The position numbers and the translations under genes are program-made. Positions 7,337-12,986 of a stretch of DNA of 12,986 nucleotides are shown here, piece by piece. The notes beneath the pieces were generated by a model, which did not search any database, was not told where the DNA came from, and saw nothing but the letters and a program-made list of their open reading frames with translations. This stretch comes from Stramenopiles sp. TOSAG23-3 (Eukaryota; Sar): the NCBI GenBank assembly GCA_900128585.1, contig LT642652.1, forward strand, positions 1 to 12,986. The letters are read 5' to 3'. How positions within the stretch are numbered: position 1 is the stretch's first letter; every line of letters starts with the position of its first letter.

Positions 7337-7438
7337 GGTATTTCTATATAGGAAATCTCCATCAAATGGTAGATCTGTTTGGTAGTGTATTGTCGTAAGA
7401 TTTGTTGAAAATGACCCTACGACCATACCCTACGACCC
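7337..7438 (+). promoter_or_regulatory. Conserved hairpin-bearing upstream element, copy 3
   Basis: Nearly identical to copy 1, including CTATATAGGAAATCTCCATC, TTTGTTGAAAATGACCCTAC and the two CCTACGACC boxes. The stem arms are CAAATGG and CTGTTTG (7363-7381): two positions differ from the perfect repeat of copy 1 but would still pair as G-U in RNA. It ends 100 bp before the oxygenase ATG, the same placement as copy 1 before the RING gene. Confidence 0.65.
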
Positions 7439-7537
7439 ACGAAAAAAAAAAAAATAATTATAGAACCTCCAAAGATTTTTACAAAAAGTTACGAGTATTA
7501 CAAGAAAAACAGAAACAAAACAAAACAATACAAACAA

Positions 7538-8440
7538 ATGTCCAACATGAATCCACTCACCACCAGACAACTTTTATCTACACCAGTACATGGCATCGTC
7601 CTCCCAAATGACATCAAACTAAACGACAAACGAAAAAAAGACGGTACCATAACGTCTGTTGGCAAAGTCCTGTCCGCTGGCACCCGACTCAATATCTCAA
7701 TAACGCCGTCCAAGTACAACACTGCCGACGCCTGGGAAGAACTTCTTTCGTTGGATACGTATTCAGACGATGCAACGTTATCTTTGGACATGCAACAAAA
7801 ACCAAAATGGTTGAAGGGGACGCACCCAAACCTCAATTATCGGGGCAACTCTATCAACCGTACAAAGCTCTGGCTGCAACAAGCCACAGACAAGGTTCTG
7901 ATATACTCGTACACGGGGTTTCAATATTCCGTCGCACAGGCAACAGCCGACCTGAAATTGCTCCCCTGCACGAATGCATTGGCCAATGACATGAAACTCT
8001 CCTGCTTAGGCAACCATTGGATTGTTACCAAATACGTCGATGGTAACGATGCCATTGGCATGCACTCCGATAAAACAAGGAACTGGGAAAAAGACAGCTC
8101 GTTTCACGTTGTCAAGTTCGGGGCCCCTCGCCGCTTTGTTGTCCAGATGAACGACGAAGCTGAAACAGTTGTCTTCGATATGAAACTCCCCGCTGGGACC
8201 TCAATTGTCTGTGATATGCATACCAATTTCGTAACCAAACACGGCGTTCCAACATCCGATGAATCTGTGGGCGTGTCTGGCTCAATTGTCAGTCGATCCA
8301 TTGAAACAGCATTGTCCCTGGACGCATTTGAAAAACGGTTGAAAAAGGCCGCTTCGGACAAGACGGCTCGGGAAAGGAAGAAGGCTTTGACCCAGGTGAA
8401 TACCAACGGCCCGATGCAGAAGAAACCGAAACTATGTTAA
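7538..8440 (+). CDS. 2OG-Fe(II) oxygenase of AlkB-like type
   Basis: 300 residues. The catalytic core is clear: TKYVDGNDAIGMHSDK (164-179) has the AlkB pattern N/T-x-Y-x5-I-x-x-H-x-D with iron ligands H176 and D178. It is followed by FGAPRRFVVQ (194-203), the place of the family's SLG-x-x-R-x-F strand. The distal His is in TKHGVP (H235), and the 2-oxoglutarate Arg is in GSIVSRSI (R253). The N-terminal 110 residues match nothing I know; the last 40 are Lys-rich (ending MQKKPKLC) and may be a nuclear signal. It is not a close copy of the AlkB-UBZ gene at 179. The ATG follows an A/C-rich leader and the shared upstream element. A second Met at residue 4 is an alternative start. Substrate unknown; nucleic acid is most likely by family. 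Confidence 0.78.
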   Translation: MSNMNPLTTRQLLSTPVHGIVLPNDIKLNDKRKKDGTITSVGKVLSAGTRLNISITPSKYNTADAWEELLSLDTYSDDATLSLDMQQKPKWLKGTHPNLNYRGNSINRTKLWLQQATDKVLIYSYTGFQYSVAQATADLKLLPCTNALANDMKLSCLGNHWIVTKYVDGNDAIGMHSDKTRNWEKDSSFHVVKFGAPRRFVVQMNDEAETVVFDMKLPAGTSIVCDMHTNFVTKHGVPTSDESVGVSGSIVSRSIETALSLDAFEKRLKKAASDKTARERKKALTQVNTNGPMQKKPKLC

Positions 8441-8525
8441 GTCGATACACTACTCAAAGAAGGGCATGGTGCAGATGGAAGTTGCCTTTCATGTTGGCCC
8501 ACTATGCAAAAAAAACTTGTCGATG

Positions 8526-8583
8526 GTCCGCATGTCACAGAATAGTTTATAGTTTATAATAAAAATTATCTACATGTGCGGAC
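8526..8583. terminator. Inverted repeat in the convergent spacer
   Basis: GTCCGCATGT (8526-8535) is matched in reverse complement by ACATGTGCGGAC (8572-8583), with a 2-nt bulge and a 36-nt AT-rich loop that includes AATAAA at 8558. It sits between the stops of the oxygenase (8440) and the Lys-rich gene (8638). A 3'-end processing or termination hairpin is plausible but unproven. Confidence 0.45.
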
Positions 8584-8637
8584 AACTACCACAGCATAGG
8601 ATTTCAATTACAAGGTATACACCATACTTTACCCATA

Positions 8638-8982
8638 TCATTTTTTTCTTGATTTTAATCTCTCCTCGAATTTCTTTTTCTTCTGTACCTTCAATTCGTT
8701 CATTTCCTCATGTTGTTTCCTCCTAAGATGATGGCTACTCTTCTCCATATCGTCCTGAATCCGTTTCACTTCCATGGTGTGCATGTGTCTTTGTCTAAAT
8801 TTTGATCGGACATGCTCCTTCACCAAACTCCCCAACGATTTCAAACTCGCCTTCTTTTTCTTACCAGAAGCTGGTAGCATAACTTTACGAATTGCCAATA
8901 ATTTTTTTCGTTTTTTCGCCAGGATGTTGGTCTTCACAATGGCATCTAGAGTTGTCTTTTTCGTAGGATAGATTTTGGACAT
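8638..8982 (-). CDS. Small Lys-rich coiled-coil protein, unknown function
   Basis: 114 residues, strongly basic (many KKKK/KKRKK clusters, e.g. 27-31 and 66-69 region), with almost no hydrophobic core. The C-terminal half (about 70-114, HTMEVKRIQDDMEKSSHHLR and after) is predicted-looking coiled coil. The composition suits a nucleolar, ribosome-biogenesis or RNA-binding accessory protein, but I do not recognise a family. The frame has an ATG start and is clean on the minus strand. It converges with the oxygenase gene and diverges from the GH1 gene, whose clear homology starts about 80 bp beyond its ATG. A chance frame is possible, but the length of the Lys/Glu heptad-like pattern argues for a real gene. 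Confidence 0.6.
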   Translation of the reverse strand: MSKIYPTKKTTLDAIVKTNILAKKRKKLLAIRKVMLPASGKKKKASLKSLGSLVKEHVRSKFRQRHMHTMEVKRIQDDMEKSSHHLRRKQHEEMNELKVQKKKKFEERLKSRKK

Positions 8983-9107
8983 TCGCTTCTTCTTTTGCGA
9001 CTGTTAATTTCTTCATCAGGAAGCCATTTCACAATGAGGAGGCATTTTATGAACCCCTTTATGGAAACGCTGCGCCAGGGCGGTGCTCAAACAGATCATT
9101 TTGTTCA

Positions 9108-10025
9108 ATGGGAAACGGGACCGTGGAGCCGTACGTTGTCGGTCATAATCTGTTGAGAGCTCATGCAAAGGCAGTGGCGGTATTCCGAGACATGAAGAAG
9201 GGTTCTCCCCCCATCCTTCACCCGTTGAGCACCATCACCATGGTTATATCGGGAGACTGGACTGAGCCATGGAACAGTGCAGACCCGCGCGATGCCGAAG
9301 CCTCCCAGCGGCGGCAAGAGTTTCAGATAGGTTGGTTTGGCGACCCTATATTTTTTGGAAACTACCCGAAAAGTATGAGGGAAGGGATTGGGGGAGGGCG
9401 ACTACCAGAATTCACGGCCAAGGAGCAGCGCCTGCTTCGTGGGTCTGTCGATTACTTTGCTTTAAACCATTATACGAGCCGTTACGGCCAGACCCCCAAT
9501 AGTAGCATTTGTAGCGAGGGAGGCGGGGCGAACATTTCTGGTGGCGAAGGATGGGACCAGGACCAATGCTGCAGTGCTCTCACAACCGACCGTTGGGGAA
9601 GACCGATTGGGCCACGCCCAGAAGGGTCCGAGTGGCTGTTTTCGGTCCCATGGGGGTTGCGCAGCTTGCTTCGATGGGTGGCGCATCGTTACAACAATTC
9701 TCCCATCGTCGTGACGGAAAACGGTTGCGTCGATCCAGTCCAAGCTGCCCAGGCACCGAAAGAAGTGAACGACACGTTTAGAATTGCTTATCACCAGGGT
9801 TACTTGGCCGCTTTGCGAAGAGCAATGATAGAAGATAAGGTGGATATTCGAGGATATTTTGTGTGGAGTTTACTGGACAATGTTGAATGGGGCGATGGCT
9901 TTCGAGACCGGTTTGGCCTTTATTCGGTCGATCGGCCTTCTTTGGACCGCATTCCAAAGGCCAGCGTCCGCTGGATATCAGACTACATTAGAAAGTGGAA
10001 AAACCAAACAAAAAACAAAAAATAA
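9108..10025 (+). CDS. GH1 beta-glucosidase, C-terminal part only (5' truncated or missing upstream exons)
   Basis: 305 residues from the first in-frame ATG. Family GH1 features appear in order: EPYVVGHNLLRAHAKAV (7-23), GDWTEPW (49-55), GWFGDPIFFGNYPKSMR (75-91), DYFALNHYTSRY (115-126), the nucleophile motif VVTENG (E204) and the sugar-binding SLLDNVEWGDGF (254-265). GH1 enzymes are usually 450-500 residues with the acid/base Glu in an N-terminal TFNEP motif; that half is absent. The reading frame stays open upstream to 8967 and still looks GH1-like at 9063 (NAAPGRCS), so the ATG at 9108 is internal to the domain. CTTCATCAG at 9011-9019 resembles a 3' splice site, but I find no GH1 N-terminus further left on this strand. 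As it stands the product could not hydrolyse glucosides. A pseudogene or captured fragment is as likely as a spliced gene. Confidence 0.75.
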   Translation: MGNGTVEPYVVGHNLLRAHAKAVAVFRDMKKGSPPILHPLSTITMVISGDWTEPWNSADPRDAEASQRRQEFQIGWFGDPIFFGNYPKSMREGIGGGRLPEFTAKEQRLLRGSVDYFALNHYTSRYGQTPNSSICSEGGGANISGGEGWDQDQCCSALTTDRWGRPIGPRPEGSEWLFSVPWGLRSLLRWVAHRYNNSPIVVTENGCVDPVQAAQAPKEVNDTFRIAYHQGYLAALRRAMIEDKVDIRGYFVWSLLDNVEWGDGFRDRFGLYSVDRPSLDRIPKASVRWISDYIRKWKNQTKNKK

Positions 10026-10588
10026 GTATATATCTGGGGGCATCGGTGGGTGGGTCAAAGGAGTTTGGAAGTAGACAATTATTTTGTTTTGATGCACATT
10101 CACAAAACCGAAAAAGATATAAAATAGATATTATACTACAATTTGTGAAGAGAAAACAGAAATTAACCTGGAGTGGTTTACAATGAAGGCAAATGGAAAC
10201 ATATAAACAGTTTAAATTTTTTATCCCGACGAAGAAGTGTAGTACATTAAATTCCTTATTATATTTCATCGACAACAACAAAACATCGCGAAGAAGAAGA
10301 AGAAGAAAAGAAAGAGAGGAGGAGGAAGAGAAAAAGAAAATAAAAAAGAAGGACAGTTCATTATTACTATATAATATTATATTTTATATTATTTAGAGGT
10401 TCATATTTCCTTAAAATATCATCAATGTCTTTAACCGTCGTTATTATTATTAAAGAAACTTTCGTAGACAGGAACATAAGTTTAATAAAAAAATTGCCAC
10501 GGTAATTTTCCCCATCAATACCGTAGAATTTTCTGTGGAATTGGTAAAATTTGGAATAGTAGGAAAGGGTGGTTTGATTTTCCTCGTC
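10026..10588. other. AT-rich spacer before the p31comet-like gene
   Basis: No gene seen. It starts with the GH1 3' flank and includes a polypurine tract at 10290-10352. It ends in AT-rich sequence with ATTATTATTATTAAAG at 10441. Frames of 60-100 codons here are low-complexity or lack motifs. The frame of the next gene is open back to 10454 without an ATG, so an upstream exon cannot be excluded. Confidence 0.5.
10290..10352 (+). repeat. Polypurine microsatellite (GAA/GGA-rich)
   Basis: GAAGAAGAAGAAGAA is followed by mixed AG/GGA runs and A runs, interrupted by a single T at 10341. It is the strand mirror of the pyrimidine tract at 1378-1435. Confidence 0.85.
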
Positions 10589-11413
10589 ATGTCGGCCATA
10601 ATAGGAAACGGAAACGGCGCGGCTGTGGGAAGTGGGCGTCCCGAAGTGCGTAATGAAATAGAAACGGAAAGTTTGTTCAGGGTTCAGTACAAGACCATCC
10701 CAATGACCTCTTTTTTGGCGTCGCTTTTATCAATTGAATTTATAAAGCACGCAAGCCACATGCGGCGGCAAATACCGTGCAGCTTTAACGATTTAGTGCG
10801 CTTTGCAGAAGAGGAGAAAAAAAAGAAAGAGCAGTCGCGGAAGCGTCGTCGGCTTACTGCAGGGTTTCACAAGAAGGCGCACAAATTTGTGACGGACATC
10901 CTTTGCGTCTTCGACGGGATACGGACGGTCTTTAGCGAACTCCGACCGAAGAAAATTTTGATTCTTTGCGGAGGGTCGGCGGCAAGTCCCCGGGAAGGAT
11001 TTATGTTGAATATAGAGTATACGGAAAAGGGCGACCTCGGGGGTGGTTTGGAGTACACTTACACGGACAAACAGTGCGGCCTGGCCGTTCGAAAACTTGT
11101 CCGATCGTTGTTTCTCGAAGGTGCGCGTGTATTTCAAAGCGAAATTCGGCCTTTGAAGTTGTTTTTCTTTGTTTATGGGCGCAGAGTAGACGATTGCAGC
11201 CGTTTGGGAGGATTTTTGCCGAAGGAGAATTTCAAAGTGAACACAAAGTCAAGGCGGTCGAGGGCACCGTTTGAAATTTCAATCTCTGGGTTGCAGAGCG
11301 TCGACGAGGAGCTGGAGGACGAGATGTACGGGGAGGACCCGATGGAAAATATGTGGTACGGTTGGCCGAGAGGGGTTACTGGGTTGAGAAGCCCACCAGA
11401 TCGGAAGAAGTAG
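10589..11413 (+). CDS. MAD2L1BP: p31comet / MAD2L1-binding-protein homologue (spindle checkpoint silencing)
   Basis: 274 residues from the first ATG; the frame extends 54 bp further to a GTG at 10535, but a eukaryotic gene should start at ATG. Three blocks match the p31comet family in order: FIKHASHMRRQIPCSFNDLV (51-70), where the animal protein has a Lys-His plus Arg-Gln-x-Pro pattern; KKILILCGGSAASPREGF (121-138), matching the family's ILLGG-x-x-x-SP-x-E strand; and the end, with FVYGRRVDD and PKENFKV (194-216) and ENMWYGWPRGVTGLR (253-267). A Lys/Arg-rich insert lies at 77-89. p31comet has a HORMA-like fold, binds closed MAD2 and works with TRIP13 to disassemble mitotic checkpoint complexes. 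It converges with the presenilin gene. The call rests on remembered motif similarity, not a search. Confidence 0.78.
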   Translation: MSAIIGNGNGAAVGSGRPEVRNEIETESLFRVQYKTIPMTSFLASLLSIEFIKHASHMRRQIPCSFNDLVRFAEEEKKKKEQSRKRRRLTAGFHKKAHKFVTDILCVFDGIRTVFSELRPKKILILCGGSAASPREGFMLNIEYTEKGDLGGGLEYTYTDKQCGLAVRKLVRSLFLEGARVFQSEIRPLKLFFFVYGRRVDDCSRLGGFLPKENFKVNTKSRRSRAPFEISISGLQSVDEELEDEMYGEDPMENMWYGWPRGVTGLRSPPDRKK

Positions 11414-11508
11414 CTGCAATATCCAAGAAAGGATTGAAGTTTAAAAATATTACGAAGTGGTTCTCAGAAAAAAAGGTGTGTATAAATATTTGATTTATCT
11501 TATACTAA

Positions 11509-11514
11509 AATAAA
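11509..11514 (+). terminator. Candidate poly(A) signal AATAAA
   Basis: AATAAA occurs 96 bp after the stop of the p31comet-like gene, directly at the left edge of the inverted-repeat element. Called by consensus and position. Confidence 0.4.
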
Positions 11515-11630
11515 AACAAGAAAATTGGCTGTTATTTATATTAAGTACAATTAAAATTAATGTACTGCCAACTGAACTCTAAATTTAAACATTCGAGGTT
11601 TACTTAAATAACATCCAATTTTCTTGTTTT
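11513..11630. repeat. 118-bp element with terminal inverted repeats between two convergent genes
   Basis: AAAACAAGAAAATTGG (11513-11528) is repeated perfectly in reverse complement at 11615-11630. Beyond one mismatch, pairing continues for another 8 bp (TGTTATTT / AAATAACA), then a 5-nt bulge and AAGTA/TACTT. Inside, AGTACA (11544) and TGTACT (11561) form a second, smaller inverted repeat. AAAATA directly precedes the left end and reappears one base after the right end, possibly a target-site duplication. A MITE-like element or a shared bidirectional 3'-end hairpin both fit. Confidence 0.75.
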
Positions 11631-11647
11631 AAAAATACACTCCCTAG

Positions 11648-12781
11648 CTACAAGTACACGTGGTCGTGGACCAAAATTTCATTGAGAAATGGAAGCAGAA
11701 AGAAACGCACGGCAAAAAATGTAAAAATTCCAAAGCAAAGCGCAATTGGTAGCGCAGGGACGGCTGCAAGCGACGAGGAAATCGTGTACACCACCGTCAG
11801 GCATATGCCCGAAATCAACGACAGCGTGCAGCAGAGCGCGTTCAAGTAGCCGAGCAGGGCGGCCCGGGCAATCAGGACGGAGTAAAACGTGATGTCCCCT
11901 GTGCCAAGGTTGAACAAGCGATGGTGGTACACTAAGCCCGGAGGGAGCTCAAACTGGTCTTCCCCTCGAACCGACCGCTCCCGGTTGATCTTCATAATAA
12001 GAGCAAGGGGTCCGCAGGGGGTTAAAACTGCAAATAAATCCCAAATGATCAACAACACCAAAGTGCACAAGACCGTCCACTCGGAAAAGCATGCAAAAGG
12101 CCACGCCAACGCGACAGACTCCAGCAACAAGAAAAAGTTCATCGTATTGCTGTAATACTCGTTGCTGTCCTCAAACCAATCTGCAAACAGGACTTGGTGC
12201 AGCGGTTTCCAATAGACAACAACGAGACCAGCAACGTTTAAATTCAGCATAAGGAAGAAAAATGTGATGGACGACACTGGGATTCGATACAGCGTGGACA
12301 CGGAGTACACCCAGTACCCTACGAACGCAGATATCGACACCACGAAGGCCCCCATCAGAATTCCATAGAGCGTCCTCTCGTACCGCTTTGCGTAAAGAAA
12401 CAAAAACAAGCAAGTCAGCACAATCACGTACGCCAAAATATAAAACCCGTTGGCCAAGGTCCCCCACACCTGGTCGTACACCCCTCCATTTTCGGCGGTC
12501 GCAACGTACGGCATTTGGGATACAAAAGGGTCGGAGCCTTCTACACGTAGCTGCATCGTGGTCACGTACGAAATGGTGAGAAAGCAAGTAAGCAAGACAG
12601 GGTTCGTCATGCACAAAATTTGCTCACATCGGCGCTCAAAAATAGTTCTATTGTTTCCAGGGATAACCGAAGCCATGAACTTTCTCCAACCACTCTCCGT
12701 TATGGACGCACCCGTTCCATTTTCAACAATCTCTAACTCCACCACGTTTTCCCCCATACTTCTCGCGTCGCAAATACCCAC
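11648..12781 (-). CDS. PSEN: Presenilin, catalytic subunit of gamma-secretase (GxGD aspartyl protease)
   Basis: 377 residues with about nine hydrophobic spans. The presenilin signatures are in order: SEWTVLCTLVLLIIWDLFAV (233-252) with catalytic D248; the TM7 motif NLGTGDITFYSVLI (291-304) with catalytic D296; and PALP (342-345), the substrate-binding PAL motif, followed by FGIFTFFAVRFFLLPF. Presenilins cut single-pass membrane proteins within the bilayer as part of a complex with nicastrin, APH-1 and PEN-2, in the endomembrane system. Two differences stand out: the usual Tyr before the first Asp is Trp here, and the loop between TM6 and TM7 is only about 30 residues (263-290), far shorter than the roughly 110 in animals, close to archaeal presenilin-like proteases. 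A short acidic N-terminal tail precedes TM1. Both Asp and PAL are intact, so activity is expected. Confidence 0.93.
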   Translation of the reverse strand: MGICDARSMGENVVELEIVENGTGASITESGWRKFMASVIPGNNRTIFERRCEQILCMTNPVLLTCFLTISYVTTMQLRVEGSDPFVSQMPYVATAENGGVYDQVWGTLANGFYILAYVIVLTCLFLFLYAKRYERTLYGILMGAFVVSISAFVGYWVYSVSTLYRIPVSSITFFFLMLNLNVAGLVVVYWKPLHQVLFADWFEDSNEYYSNTMNFFLLLESVALAWPFACFSEWTVLCTLVLLIIWDLFAVLTPCGPLALIMKINRERSVRGEDQFELPPGLVYHHRLFNLGTGDITFYSVLIARAALLGYLNALCCTLSLISGICLTVVYTISSSLAAVPALPIALCFGIFTFFAVRFFLLPFLNEILVHDHVYL

Positions 12782-12986
12782 CCACCTACGTAATTGAAAC
12801 GGTCCCTCTATTTATCTTACTAATTTAAAATTTTAATTCCATCTATATATTCAACCTATTTTTTTTGTTATTTGATTCTTTGAATAAAGAAGTTAATTAG
12901 AAAAGCAATTTTCTTTCAACAAACATAACATTTTTATAATCATTCATTTTTATTGTTGCTGTACACACTCCCGCGATTACATATTA
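12782..12986. other. AT-rich region upstream of the presenilin gene
   Basis: No gene seen. CTATATATT at 12842-12850 (AATATATAG on the minus strand) lies about 65 bp upstream of the presenilin ATG and could be a TATA-type promoter element. The rest is AT-rich and featureless up to the window edge. Confidence 0.35.

Larger units (their letters stand above)
7149..7537. other. Divergent promoter region between the LRR-LNR and oxygenase genes
   Basis: This 389-bp spacer serves two divergent genes and holds no frame worth calling. It contains copies 2 and 3 of the hairpin-bearing element and a weak inverted repeat (GTATTAC near 7183 and GTAATAC near 7223). An A-rich leader precedes the ATG at 7538. 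The elements are oriented toward the oxygenase. Confidence 0.55.

Noticed and set aside
9034-9156. 40-codon ATG frame on the + strand overlapping the GH1 start in another frame
   Set aside because: Three ATGs in this frame looked like a possible frameshifted GH1 N-terminus, but the translation has no GH1 similarity and the GH1 frame itself stays open upstream.
10535-10588. GTG-started N-terminal extension of the p31comet-like protein
   Set aside because: Non-ATG start is unlikely in a eukaryote, and the extra 18 residues show no family similarity; a spliced upstream exon remains possible.
12171-12614. 147-codon frame on the - strand
   Set aside because: Overlaps the presenilin gene in another frame and has none of its motifs.
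1-12986. Window as a giant-virus genome segment
   Set aside because: AlkB, RING and LRR genes and hairpin-like 3' ends occur in giant viruses, but no viral core gene is present, and presenilin, p31comet and LNR point to a cellular genome. Single captured viral cassettes (1598-2437, 7241-8440) are not excluded.

Overview
The window looks like nuclear DNA of a unicellular eukaryote with a compact, intron-poor genome. It holds about ten genes in 13 kb, mostly single uninterrupted frames separated by AT-rich spacers of 0.05 to 0.7 kb. The presence of a presenilin, a p31comet/MAD2L1BP-like spindle-checkpoint protein, an ephrin-receptor-like Cys-repeat secreted protein and a membrane protein ending in leucine-rich repeats plus a Notch-type LNR module excludes bacteria. 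It makes a free virus unlikely. The multi-pass TM + LRR + LNR design reminds me of oomycetes and other stramenopiles, but that placement is inference. No ribosomal RNA, tRNA or CRISPR array was recognised.

Layout from left to right: the 3' end of an RNI-type LRR gene (+); an AlkB-family dioxygenase with an N-terminal Rad18/UBZ4-like zinc finger (-); a RING-like zinc-finger protein (+) preceded by a conserved hairpin-bearing repeat; a tandem-repeat spacer; a secreted Cys-rich protein (+); a five-TM LRR-LNR receptor-like protein (-), convergent with it; a spacer with two more copies of the hairpin-bearing repeat; a second 2OG-Fe(II)/AlkB-like oxygenase (+); a small Lys-rich coiled-coil protein (-); a GH1 beta-glucosidase that lacks its N-terminal half (+); a p31comet homologue (+); and a presenilin (-), convergent with it, with an inverted-repeat element between the two stops.

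The genes do not form an operon or an obvious pathway; most read as ordinary eukaryotic housekeeping or accessory genes. The strongest sign of a shared system is the roughly 105-bp element (TATATA core, 7-bp stem with 5-nt loop, duplicated CCTACGACC) found about 100 bp upstream of both the RING gene and the second oxygenase, with an extra partial copy in tandem. Other points of interest are the presenilin with Trp-Asp instead of Tyr-Asp at its first catalytic site, the UBZ-AlkB fusion, the truncated GH1 gene, and inverted repeats in two of the three larger convergent spacers.
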